From Myxococcota bacterium (GTDB lineage Bacteria > Myxococcota_A > UBA796 > JAFGLY01), in NCBI GenBank assembly GCA_024276675.1, contig JAJRWT010000064.1, positions 53,515-117,514 on the forward strand: a DNA stretch of 64,000 bases, given 5' to 3'. The notes below the pieces were generated by a model. The model was not told where the DNA came from. It was given only the letters and a program-made list of their open reading frames with translations, and ran no database searches. Every line of letters begins with the position of its first letter. The first letter of the stretch is position 1. This document shows positions 9,361-17,949 of this stretch, in pieces. The position numbers and the translations under genes are program-made.

Positions 9361-10832
9361 TGTTCAGCCCTTCCTGCTTTTTCCGTTTCGGATACCAGAT
9401 CGTAGAGATCTTCGATGAACTCGCCGCGCCCCAGGAGCTGGGTGGAGTCGTAGTCCAGGTGCCAGACCACTTCCTTTTTGGGGGTTACCTCGAAGATCTC
9501 GGCAGCACTGCCCAGCAGGTGGAGGGTGTTGCCGTTTTCCAGGCGCCAGGCATCGCCGTTCGTAACGGCGTGGACACCGGGATCGTAGTTCCAGACCTCG
9601 TGGAGCAGCCTGGCCTCGTGGTCCACCTGGTACTCCCGTACCATGGTGGTGCTGCCAGAGTCGTTGCGAGCGAAGGTGGACACGAGCAGCGTACCTGTGT
9701 CGGTGTAGGAGATTCCGTGCTGCCAGGAGAACTGGGAGCCCTGGGGGTCGAAGCCGTAGCCGTTGGGCACGTCGCCTGCCCACCAGAGGCTTTCGCCCGT
9801 GGCCCGGTCCACCTCCACCACCGAGTCGTTCGTATAGAAGCTGTAAAGGAACGAGTTGGTGTCAACCACGTAGAAGAGCCCGTTGGACTCACAATGCCCG
9901 GAGCTGGGCCAGTCGTCCTGACAGCTCCACAGTACGGTCTCGTTCTTTGCTCCTGGGGCCTTTTCCACCAGCGACTCGTAGCCCCCGTGGTACTGGCTGC
10001 CCCATGCCAGGGTTCCGTCGGGAAGCTGTACGAAGGCGTGGTGCAGGCCCGGGGTGGACACCACGTCAATCTCGCCATCCAGGTAGGTGTAGTGGACCTT
10101 GGAGCCGGCTCCGTCGTCGTAGTCGGACCACGCGGTGGCCTCGTCCCACAGGATGTAGTCGCCGCTCGCAGAGACCTGGGCGAAGAGGGTCCAGTTGCGG
10201 TCGGGGGTTTCGTTGGCCCACACCGGACGCCCCTGGCGGTCTATGATGAAGGTCCAGTAGGTGCCGCCGGTCCAGCCACCGGAGTTTTGGTTGATGCTGG
10301 TGAGCAGGTAGTTGCCGCTCGGGAGCCATGCATCGGACTTGGAGACTTCCAGCGTGGGCACGGGAAGGCCATCGGGAAGGGGGCCGGTACGCATGTTTTC
10401 ACCTTCAAATGCCTGGCCGCCTTCCACCACGACTCGCCAACCCACGGCTTCGTCGTAGGGAATGCCCACGAGTAGCTGCTGGTTGGTCCCGGCGCTGGCG
10501 CTCAGGGTGGGGGCCTGCATCCAGCCAGCTCCCTCGAAGCCGTATTCCACGTAGACAGTGGCCGCGGCGCTCTGCTCCCAGGACACGTAGACCATGCTGG
10601 GGACGTCGTCGTGCAGTCTCCACGACAGGTCGGTGATCTCCACATCCATGGGCTGGGTGGAAGAACCGGTGTCGCCGGTATGCTGGGCTTCCCCCGACTC
10701 GCCGGTGTGGGGAGGCGATGTGCTGTCCTGCGGGTTGCCGGTCTCCTCCGGCGCTGTGCTGCTGTCTTGCTTGGAATCGGGATCATTGCAGCCCAGCAAC
10801 GGGAGCAGGAACAACAAGGCCATCCTTTGCAT
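9357..10832 (-). CDS. Arylsulfotransferase (ASST)-like beta-propeller lipoprotein
   Basis: The signal peptide ends in the lipobox LLPLLGC, so the protein is a lipoprotein, followed by a Ser/Thr/Asp-rich linker. An immunoglobulin-like segment (about 60-150) precedes a propeller typical of arylsulfotransferase-family proteins: IIDRQGRPVWAN, HHAFVQLPDGTLAWG, VVEVDRATGESLWW, FSWQHGISYTDTG and ENGNTLHLLGS. ASST enzymes move sulfate between phenols. Many bacterial relatives are not biochemically tested, so the activity is uncertain. I set the start at ATG 10832 because GGAG lies 6 bp upstream; the frame is open to 10901. It is the first gene of a two-gene unit with the lamin-tail protein. A gap of about 230 bp separates it from the M20 gene upstream and shows no gene. 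Confidence 0.8.
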   Translation of the reverse strand: MQRMALLFLLPLLGCNDPDSKQDSSTAPEETGNPQDSTSPPHTGESGEAQHTGDTGSSTQPMDVEITDLSWRLHDDVPSMVYVSWEQSAAATVYVEYGFEGAGWMQAPTLSASAGTNQQLLVGIPYDEAVGWRVVVEGGQAFEGENMRTGPLPDGLPVPTLEVSKSDAWLPSGNYLLTSINQNSGGWTGGTYWTFIIDRQGRPVWANETPDRNWTLFAQVSASGDYILWDEATAWSDYDDGAGSKVHYTYLDGEIDVVSTPGLHHAFVQLPDGTLAWGSQYHGGYESLVEKAPGAKNETVLWSCQDDWPSSGHCESNGLFYVVDTNSFLYSFYTNDSVVEVDRATGESLWWAGDVPNGYGFDPQGSQFSWQHGISYTDTGTLLVSTFARNDSGSTTMVREYQVDHEARLLHEVWNYDPGVHAVTNGDAWRLENGNTLHLLGSAAEIFEVTPKKEVVWHLDYDSTQLLGRGEFIEDLYDLVSETEKAGRAEQ

Positions 10833-11063
10833 CGGAGACTCCATGATGGGTTTGAAAATGGCTGGAAAACCGACGGGTTCTCCGGAGAGAGAAAATAGCA
10901 CCGGTAATCACCACTCCGTGTAAAAAATCCCTCGTGCAGCGCTCTGCCCTGCCTGGCGAAAAAATGGGCCGCTCCGGCGATTGGAGCCATTTCCGGCTGG
11001 GAACGCACCATGAGCCGTCGTCGCAGGTGAGCCGGGCCCAACGGCATGGAGCAGGGATGGGTG

Positions 11064-12308
11064 CTACGAGCCCAGGGGCCGCCAGCTCCGGTCTGTCATG
11101 AGCCGGATGGCGCCGCGCAGCAAGAGCTCCGCCGCGACGGGCAGGATTCGTGGCAGGAGCCTGAAACGCGGGTTGTGGTGGGGAGTATCGGTGGCGGAGT
11201 CGGCGTCGCCCATGCCCAGCAGCATGAAGGCACCGGGACGATGCTCCAGGTAGATGGCGAAGTCCTCTGCCCCCAGGGTCACGGGGCCGTGTTCAGCCGG
11301 CCCGGGGATTCCGGCGCACCGCGCTGCAGCGCGCAGCAACCGGGCCACCGCTGGGTGGTTGATGAGCGGCGGATTACCACCCCCCATGGTTACCTGGGCC
11401 TCCAGGCCGAATCCGGTGGCCAGGGCGTTGGACATTTCCTCCACTCGTCGCAGCAGGAGGTGGCGGGTTGCGGGATCTGCCGCTCGAATCGTGCCGAACA
11501 GCTCGGCCCTGTGGGCGATGATGTTGTGGGCGCTGCCCGCCTCCAGCCTTCCCACGGTGACCACACCTGGGCACAATGGATCCACCTCCCTGGATACCAG
11601 GCTTTGCAAGGCCACCACCAGGTGGGCCGCGCCCAGGATTGCGTCCTTTGCCTGCTGCGGCATGGCACCGTGTCCGCCCTTTCCCCGCAGAATGATCTCG
11701 AAGCGGTCGGTGGAGCCCATGACCGAAGTGTCGGGAATGACCAGGTGCCCTTCCGGCAGGCCGCTCCACAGGTGCAGACCCAGCACGCAGTCCACGTGGA
11801 GACGGTCCAATACTCCCTCGTCCACTATGCGAGAGGCGCCAGAAACCTGCTCTTCGGCAGGTTGGAAGAGGAGAACGATGCGACCCGGCAACAGCTCGCC
11901 GGCGCCCATGGCCGTCACGGCCCGGGCCAGGCCCAGGAGCGCGGCCATGTGCCCGTCGTGACCGCAGGCGTGCATACAGCCCTGGTGCGTGGAGATGGGA
12001 TCGTTGGAGCCGTGTTCCTGTATGGGCAGCCCGTCCATGTCGGCCCGCAGGAGGACCGTGGGACCATCGCCGGCATGGGGGAGGGAGAGTACCAGGCCCG
12101 TGCCCGCGGTTGGGGTGGGCGAGAGTCCCATGGATCGGAGAACATCGGACAGGTAGGCGGAGGTTTCATGTTCTTGGAAGGCCAGCTCGGGGATGGCGTG
12201 CAGCGAGCGGTAGTCCTGCTCCATGGCGGCCTGCTGGGCCTGGAGGGTTGACAGCATCCTGGCTTCCAACGCCTGGACGGAAGATGTGTCGAAGGTGGAT
12301 GGGGCCAT
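11064..12308 (-). CDS. M20D-family amidohydrolase
   Basis: A metal-dependent amidohydrolase of the IAA-amino-acid hydrolase / N-acyl-amino-acid hydrolase type. Visible motifs: LHAIPELAFQEHET near the start (the family motif H-x-x-P-E-L), RADMDGLPIQE, the metal-binding HACGHDGH near residue 108, FQPAEE near 145, and GGKGGHG-type sequence in the dimerisation domain. About 414 residues, a normal family length. ATG 12308 has AGGAG seven bases upstream and was chosen over the longer open frame to 12359. No signal peptide is clear, so it is probably cytoplasmic. It is divergent from the cyclic-nucleotide-binding gene at 12529. The substrate is not predictable. Confidence 0.9.
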   Translation of the reverse strand: MAPSTFDTSSVQALEARMLSTLQAQQAAMEQDYRSLHAIPELAFQEHETSAYLSDVLRSMGLSPTPTAGTGLVLSLPHAGDGPTVLLRADMDGLPIQEHGSNDPISTHQGCMHACGHDGHMAALLGLARAVTAMGAGELLPGRIVLLFQPAEEQVSGASRIVDEGVLDRLHVDCVLGLHLWSGLPEGHLVIPDTSVMGSTDRFEIILRGKGGHGAMPQQAKDAILGAAHLVVALQSLVSREVDPLCPGVVTVGRLEAGSAHNIIAHRAELFGTIRAADPATRHLLLRRVEEMSNALATGFGLEAQVTMGGGNPPLINHPAVARLLRAAARCAGIPGPAEHGPVTLGAEDFAIYLEHRPGAFMLLGMGDADSATDTPHHNPRFRLLPRILPVAAELLLRGAIRLMTDRSWRPLGS

Positions 12309-12528
12309 GGACAGCTCCTGGAAAGGGGGGAAAGATGAAAAACAAGGGTGTCGCCCCAACTACAGTTCCCGCCCTGAAAAGGCGGACCGTGCAGCCCAGG
12401 GGACAACACGTGGTTTTTTCAGTAATGGGAGCTAAAACCTTGTACTCGTTGATCGATGTAGATACCCAGGTTTTGAATGTTCCCCGCATGCCAGAGCACC
12501 AGCAACGCGACAACAGGAGGGTACGCCC

Positions 12529-13674
12529 ATGATCGGTTCCGCGGACAAGTGGCTCGCAGAGTACCTGAACGCCCTTTATCGGGAAAACGATACCCTGAAA
12601 TCCATGATCGACACCATCAAGAAAGGCGTCCAACTGGACAGGGCCGCACGGTACTTCCATCCCTTGACCTTCAAGCCTGGCGCGGAGCTGGTGAAGCAGG
12701 GGGACGATCCCAATTTCATACTCCTTTTGCTGGAAGGCTGTGTCGAGGTCTTTACCCAGACCCGCGACATGGAGAATCGCCTGGGCGACCCGGTCAAGCT
12801 CAACGAAATGTCAGCACCCGACGTCATCGGCGAGATGGGTGTGGTCCTGAAATCACAGCGCACCGCTACCGTCAAGGCCACCACGCCAATCCGCGCCCTG
12901 GGCTTGGCTGAACACCTCTTTCCCAAGCTGCTGGGCGAGCACCCCCTCCTGGCCTGCGTCCTTCTGCGTTGGTTCGCCGAAGACGCCGTCAAGAAACTCC
13001 TGGGCACAAGGGCCCAGCGCGACGACGAGATCATCGAGGATGGAATCGTCCCAGACCCGGACGAAATCGTCTCGGTCCAGCCCATCAAGCGTCCCAGCTA
13101 CAAAATCGGCAATTCCGACCGTCGCTACCGTCCCGACGACAGCGCCACGACCGCCGAGATCGAATCCCTGCTCCGCGAGATGAAGTGCTTCAACTGGAAG
13201 CCCCGGGACATCAGCACGTCGCTGGCGTCGCTCTTCCGGCTGTGCAAGGTCCGTGCTGGAAGGGGCATACTGGCCGAAGGCGAGTTCGGCAGCACGTTGC
13301 TGCTGCTCACCGACGGCAAGGCCATGATTTGCGACGATTCCGGTGGCATAGTGTATGAATGGACCGCCGGCCACCGGGATCCACGTTTCGTTCTGATGGG
13401 TGAAATGGGCTTCCTTCGCCCCGAACCCCGCACGGGTACGGTCTTCGCCAACAGCGCGTGCCAGCTCCTGGAGATCGACAGCGACAAGGTCCCGGAGTTG
13501 GTGGCCACATCTCCCAAGGTGGCGATTCTTTTGCACCTGGGCCTCCTGGGCGCGGTCTGCCGCAAGTTGTTGGACACCTCCTCCGACGTGGCCCGCCAGC
13601 TTTCGGTGGAAGAAGGCGACTGGCAACAGTGGTTCGTGGGCGACGATTTCTACATGCAGCAGCTCCCGGATTGA
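12529..13674 (+). CDS. Protein with two cyclic-nucleotide-binding domains
   Basis: A 381-residue protein with two cNMP-binding beta-barrels. The first (about residues 40-160) has LTFKPGAELVKQGD, FILLLLEGCVEVF and a phosphate-cassette-like IGEMGVVLKSQRTATV. The second (about 215-340) has RAGRGILAEGEFGSTLLLLTDGKAMI and LMGEMGFLRPEPRTGTV. No DNA-binding helix-turn-helix or catalytic domain follows, so it is probably a stand-alone effector or regulatory subunit; its ligand is unknown. The start is ATG 12529, preceded by AGGAGGGT. The 220-bp gap to the divergent M20 gene must hold both promoters. It is not obviously tied to the cytochrome genes downstream, 310 bp away. Confidence 0.82.
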   Translation: MIGSADKWLAEYLNALYRENDTLKSMIDTIKKGVQLDRAARYFHPLTFKPGAELVKQGDDPNFILLLLEGCVEVFTQTRDMENRLGDPVKLNEMSAPDVIGEMGVVLKSQRTATVKATTPIRALGLAEHLFPKLLGEHPLLACVLLRWFAEDAVKKLLGTRAQRDDEIIEDGIVPDPDEIVSVQPIKRPSYKIGNSDRRYRPDDSATTAEIESLLREMKCFNWKPRDISTSLASLFRLCKVRAGRGILAEGEFGSTLLLLTDGKAMICDDSGGIVYEWTAGHRDPRFVLMGEMGFLRPEPRTGTVFANSACQLLEIDSDKVPELVATSPKVAILLHLGLLGAVCRKLLDTSSDVARQLSVEEGDWQQWFVGDDFYMQQLPD

Positions 13675-13984
13675 TCTTCCGCGAAATCGGCATGTCGTTC
13701 TGATCCTGCTGGGTCTCCAGTGGGCTGTCGCACGGGCTCCTGGTTGTCCCGGGCGCGGGCTGCAGGGAGCGAAGCCCCGACGTTGCTTGGCCTCCATTGC
13801 GCAGGACTGCCCTTGTCACCATGACCTGGACTGCTTTGGAGCAGCTTACACCGACCAAAGGGCTTCAAGATCTGCTTGGCCATGTGAGCCTGGACCTGCT
13901 CCGTGTTAAGCTCCCGCCCTTCCGGATGAAACTCCGCAAGAGTTCTCGTTCGCCGCGATGATCCAGCAGGAAAGGCACCTCATC
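13675..13984. other. Intergenic gap without a recognisable gene
   Basis: About 310 bp between the cyclic-nucleotide-binding gene and the cytochrome c gene. I see no tRNA, convincing terminator or small gene. It should contain the promoter for the cytochrome pair. An open frame from ATG 13958 would only add nine residues to the cytochrome. Confidence 0.5.
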
Positions 13985-14983
13985 ATGAAACGCGGAACGC
14001 CGTTTGGCATTCTCTCCTGGGCATTCCTGGGCCTGCTGGGCCTGGGCTCCGCCATGGCCGTCGCCGCACCGGGCGCTACCGGCGGGGCGCAGGCGCCAGG
14101 AGCATCGCTCCAACAAGGCTCTCCCCAGCAAGGTTCCCCGGAGCTGGAAGAACGGCAACCGGAGCAAAGGCGGCAGTTGACCGGCGTGGACTACTGCATG
14201 GCTTGCCATGGTTACGATGGCGCAGGTGACACCACCATCGACGACAACGGCCTTGCCCACAACATCTACGTGGATCCGGAACGCTTCGGCTCTTCCGTAC
14301 ACTACACCGACGATCTGAAGGACTGCCTCGGCTGCCACGTTGCGGGCTTCACCGTCTTCCCCCACGAAAACACCAGCACCAAGACCTGCCTGAACTGCCA
14401 CGAAGACCATTTTCCCGAGTACGAAGCCATAAAGCTCAACCTCGAAAAGAGCGTCCACAACGACAACGACAAGGCTCATCTGGACTGCTCGGCCTGCCAT
14501 TCGCCCCACGCGGTCAAGCGGGCCACCCAGGCCACACCCACTGAAAAGAACATGGCTTGCATAGACTGCCACGAGGGGCGTTTCAACGAAAGCGGCGAGA
14601 GCCTGCTGGAACGGCACTCCTGGCACCCCATGGCCAAGATCCACCTGTACAACCTGCCGTGCATCGCCTGTCACAGCCAGCCAGACGAATCCCAACCAGG
14701 GCAGCATGCCTTCAAGCATCTAATCACCAGGGATGGCGCCAGTCGCGACTGCAATGACTGCCACGAACCTTCTGGCAAGATGCCGTGGTACCTTGCCGCC
14801 ATGGGGGCCCCCCCCGATCCCGATTCCTTCAAGAACATCGAAAGCAAGACCTATCTCACCGGCTCCAGCAGGAACTCCCTCCTGGACATGGCCGCCTTGC
14901 TCCTTCTGGCCGCCACCTTCCTGGGCTGTTGCGGCCACGGTTTTCTGCGCTACTTCTTCGCTCGCAGGAGGGCAGCCCAATGA
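13985..14983 (+). CDS. Seven-heme c-type cytochrome with C-terminal membrane anchor
   Basis: Exported electron carrier. After a signal peptide (ILSWAFLGLLGLGSAMAVA) and a Gln/Gly-rich linker there are seven CxxCH heme sites: CMAC-H near residue 71, then CLGCH, CLNCH, CSACH, CIDCH, CIACH, and CNDCH near residue 256. A hydrophobic helix (LLDMAALLLLAATFLG) and an Arg-rich end follow, giving a C-terminal anchor with the hemes facing the periplasm. ATG 13985 is preferred to 13958 because it starts the signal peptide directly. The stop overlaps the start of the b-type cytochrome gene (ATGA), so they likely form one complex passing electrons between the quinone pool and a periplasmic partner. The partner enzyme is not next door; the molybdoenzyme 45 kb away is one speculative candidate. 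Confidence 0.9.
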   Translation: MKRGTPFGILSWAFLGLLGLGSAMAVAAPGATGGAQAPGASLQQGSPQQGSPELEERQPEQRRQLTGVDYCMACHGYDGAGDTTIDDNGLAHNIYVDPERFGSSVHYTDDLKDCLGCHVAGFTVFPHENTSTKTCLNCHEDHFPEYEAIKLNLEKSVHNDNDKAHLDCSACHSPHAVKRATQATPTEKNMACIDCHEGRFNESGESLLERHSWHPMAKIHLYNLPCIACHSQPDESQPGQHAFKHLITRDGASRDCNDCHEPSGKMPWYLAAMGAPPDPDSFKNIESKTYLTGSSRNSLLDMAALLLLAATFLGCCGHGFLRYFFARRRAAQ

Positions 14984-15636
14984 CCACCACCACAGGCACG
15001 GCCAACGCCACCCACGAACATACCGGGAAGGTCTACCTGGCCACCATCGTTGATCGTGCATGGCACTGGATCCACGCCCTGGGCATCGTTCTCCTGGTTC
15101 TCACGGGCATGAACATCCACTTTGCCGACACCTTCGGCGTCCTGAGCTTCGAATCAGCCGTCGAGCTGCACAACATCGTAGGAATCGTGGTGAGCTTCGA
15201 CTGGGGGCTCTGGTTCTTCTACAACCTGTTCTCACTGCGCTTTCGTTTCTACCTGCCCTCCCGCGACGAGCTGCCGCCGGGCCTGCTCAAGCAGGCAATG
15301 TACTACGGCTACGGGATCTTCATGGGGCGTGAACATCCGTTTCACATCAACTCCCGGCGCAAGTTCAATCCCCTCCAGAAGCTCTCCTACCTGGGGGTCA
15401 TGTTCGTGCTGGTGCCCTTCCAGATAGTCACCGGGCTCTTCCTGTACTCGATGTTCACCGGCTATTCCGTCTACGACAGCAACCTGTCCATGCTCTTCTC
15501 GCTGGTACACTACCTGGGGGCCATCATCGCGGCCTGCTTCGTCATGGCCCACGTGTACCTCACCACCACAGGCCACCAGCCCCTGAGTCTTCTCCAGTTC
15601 ATGATCACGGGTTGGCACGACGACGAAGGCCCCTGA
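14980..15636 (+). CDS. Membrane cytochrome b (cytochrome b561 / PhsC-like)
   Basis: A 218-residue integral membrane protein of the bacterial cytochrome b561 / Ni-hydrogenase b-type family, with about four transmembrane helices: near residues 28-45 (WIHALGIVLLVLTGMNI), 60-85, 140-165 (YLGVMFVLVPFQIVTGLFLY) and 178-200. Candidate heme ligands are His in AWHWIHAL, ELHNIVG, SLVHYLG and MAHVYL. It would exchange electrons with the quinone pool and pass them to or from the seven-heme cytochrome encoded just upstream. AGGAGGGC precedes ATG 14980, and the reading frames overlap by 4 bp. Its stop is followed 37 bp later by urocanate hydratase, which is functionally unrelated. Confidence 0.85.
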   Translation: MTTTTGTANATHEHTGKVYLATIVDRAWHWIHALGIVLLVLTGMNIHFADTFGVLSFESAVELHNIVGIVVSFDWGLWFFYNLFSLRFRFYLPSRDELPPGLLKQAMYYGYGIFMGREHPFHINSRRKFNPLQKLSYLGVMFVLVPFQIVTGLFLYSMFTGYSVYDSNLSMLFSLVHYLGAIIAACFVMAHVYLTTTGHQPLSLLQFMITGWHDDEGP

Positions 15637-15673
15637 ACGGGACCAGCCCCTGGCGGGCCCCAGCGGAGTAGAG

Positions 15674-17719
15674 ATGTCATCCAGTTTCAAGGAACAGGTC
15701 GCCGCGGGAATCCCTGGCGAGATCCCACCCTACCCTCCCGAAGACCCGACGGTGAACCGCGCACCACCCCGCCCCCGGGTGCTGTCGGCTCACGAAAACG
15801 TCCTGGCGCTGAAGAACGCCCTCCGCTACTTTCCCGCCCACCTGCATGACCGACTTGCGCCCGAGTTTGCGCGGGAACTGGCCATCGACGGGCGCATCTA
15901 CATGCGTCGTTTCCGCCCTTCCTACCGAATGTATGGCCGCCCCATCCGCGAATATCCTGCACGATGCAGGCAGGCGGCGGCCATCATGCTCATGATCCAG
16001 AACAACCTGGACCCAAGGGTCGCCCAGCATCCCTATGAACTGGTCACCTACGGCGGCAACGGCACCGTGTTCCAGAACTGGGCACAGTACCTGCTCACAA
16101 TGCGCTACCTCTCCCAGATGAGCGACAGCCAGACGCTGGTACTCTATTCAGGGCACCCCCTGGGCCTGTTCCCTTCCTCGCCAGCCGCTCCCCGCCTGGT
16201 CCTCACCTGCGGCATGGTGGTCCCCAACTACAGCTCCAAGGCCGATTACGACCGCATGGCCGCACTGGGCGTCACATCATACGGCCAGATGACCGCCGGC
16301 AGCTTCATGTACATCGGCCCTCAGGGCATCGTACACGGCACCACCATCACCCTGCTCAACGCTGGCAGGAAATACCTGGGGCTCCCCCCTGACCGCGGCC
16401 TGGAAGGCAAGCTCTTCGTCACATCGGGCCTGGGAGGCATGAGCGGTGCCCAGGCCAAGGCGTCTGTCATTGCCGGCGCCGTGGCCATCATTGCCGAGAT
16501 CAACCCCAAGGCCCTCGAGACCCGGCTTCACCAGGGCTGGCTCCAGGAGGCCGAGTCGGATCTAGACAAGGTGCTGGCTCGAACCAGGCAAGCCGTGAGC
16601 GCAGGGCAGCCCCTCTCCCTGGGGTACCTGGGCAACGTGGTGGATCTATGGGAACGCCTGGCGAGCGCCGGGTTTCCCGTTGATCTGGGCAGCGACCAGA
16701 CCTCGCTGCACAATCCCTACCTGGGGGGCTACTACCCAGCGGGTATCTCCTTGGATGATGCCAACCGCATGATGGCGGTCGATCCCGCCGGCTTCAAGGA
16801 GCTGGTACAGGAATCCCTCCGGCGACAGGTGGCTGCCATCAACACCATCCACCAGCGGGGAATGGCCTTCTGGGACTATGGCAACGCCTTCCTCCTGGAA
16901 GCTTCCAGGGCCGGGGCGCCCGGCATCTTCAAGCAGGACGGCAGCTTCGCCTATCCATCATACGTCGAAGACATCATGGGTCCCATGTGCTTCGACTACG
17001 GTTTCGGCCCCTTTCGCTGGGTCTGCACTTCGGGTGATCCCGCGGACCTGGAAGTTACCGACCAGTTGGCGGGCGACATCCTCCAGGAGATGGCATCCGG
17101 GGCCGCTCCAGAAAACCGCCAACAGCTCCTGGACAACCTGCGATGGATCCGCTCCGCCGCCGGGAACAACCTGGTGGTGGGCACCCAGGCCCGTATTCTC
17201 TACGCCGATCACCAGGGGCGGATGGCGTTGGCTCGAGCCTTCAACGATGCCATTGCGGCGGGCCGCATCAGCGCGCCCGTGGTACTGGGGCGCGATCACC
17301 ACGACGTCTCCGGCACCGATTCCCCCTATCGCGAAACCGCCGACATTCGCGACGGCTCCATGTACTGCGCCGACATGGCGGTCCAGAACGTCATTGGCAA
17401 CAGTTTCCGCGGAGCCCATTGGGTCTCCCTGCACAACGGGGGCGGCGTGGGCTGGGGCGAGGCCATGAACGGCGGCTTCGGCATGGTATTGGATGGCACC
17501 CCACAGGCGGCCCACAGGGCTCGGCAGATGCTCTCCTGGGACGTCTCCCACGGCCTGGCCAGGCGTTCCTGGGCGCGCAATCCCGGTGCCAGGTTCTCGG
17601 TGGAAAGGGCCATGCAGGTGGAGCCCCAACTCCAGGTCACCCTGCCGGCCACGGCGGACGACGCGACGGTGGAACAGGCCGTTCAAGAAGCTTTTTCAGG
17701 GGGGCGCGAACCTGGGTAG
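15674..17719 (+). CDS. hutU: Urocanate hydratase (long form)
   Basis: Second step of histidine degradation: converts urocanate to imidazolonepropionate with tightly bound NAD+. Strong family motifs: ELVTYGGNGTVFQNWAQY near residue 120, YSGHPLGLFPSSP, GGMSGAQAKA (the nucleotide-binding turn) near 255, MYCADMAVQNVIGNS with the catalytic-region Cys, and SLHNGGGVGWGEAMNGG. At 681 residues it is longer than the roughly 555-residue enterobacterial and pseudomonad type and closer to the eukaryote-like long form. The other hut genes (histidase, imidazolonepropionase) are not in this window, so it appears separated from the rest of the pathway. GGAGTAGAG precedes ATG 15674. Confidence 0.95.
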   Translation: MSSSFKEQVAAGIPGEIPPYPPEDPTVNRAPPRPRVLSAHENVLALKNALRYFPAHLHDRLAPEFARELAIDGRIYMRRFRPSYRMYGRPIREYPARCRQAAAIMLMIQNNLDPRVAQHPYELVTYGGNGTVFQNWAQYLLTMRYLSQMSDSQTLVLYSGHPLGLFPSSPAAPRLVLTCGMVVPNYSSKADYDRMAALGVTSYGQMTAGSFMYIGPQGIVHGTTITLLNAGRKYLGLPPDRGLEGKLFVTSGLGGMSGAQAKASVIAGAVAIIAEINPKALETRLHQGWLQEAESDLDKVLARTRQAVSAGQPLSLGYLGNVVDLWERLASAGFPVDLGSDQTSLHNPYLGGYYPAGISLDDANRMMAVDPAGFKELVQESLRRQVAAINTIHQRGMAFWDYGNAFLLEASRAGAPGIFKQDGSFAYPSYVEDIMGPMCFDYGFGPFRWVCTSGDPADLEVTDQLAGDILQEMASGAAPENRQQLLDNLRWIRSAAGNNLVVGTQARILYADHQGRMALARAFNDAIAAGRISAPVVLGRDHHDVSGTDSPYRETADIRDGSMYCADMAVQNVIGNSFRGAHWVSLHNGGGVGWGEAMNGGFGMVLDGTPQAAHRARQMLSWDVSHGLARRSWARNPGARFSVERAMQVEPQLQVTLPATADDATVEQAVQEAFSGGREPG

Positions 17720-17949
17720 GGCGGGACTGCCGGTTGGCACCTGCTTCGTCGTACAACTGGCCGTGGCTGGAGTGGGGCGCCAGGCAGCGGGATCCGGGAG
17801 AGGCGGGAAACCTGCCGGGGTTCATCTCCCAGCGTGACTCTCCATCATCAATTGGGTGGGTTTTCGGGAAAATCCCGGCCATTGCCCCGGCCAATTGGTA
17901 TCATCTTTCGATTACGCCCATTTCTAGGCTTCTCACGGTGATCTCCTCC

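Noticed and set aside
16277..17686. Minus-strand open frames over hutU
   Set aside because: They are antisense to strong urocanate hydratase motifs and show no domain of their own.
17143..17949. Open frame running upstream of the glycosyltransferase start, through hutU
   Set aside because: It overlaps the strongly conserved hutU coding sequence in another frame and its translation is Arg/Pro/Gly-rich nonsense. The glycosyltransferase begins at 17950.
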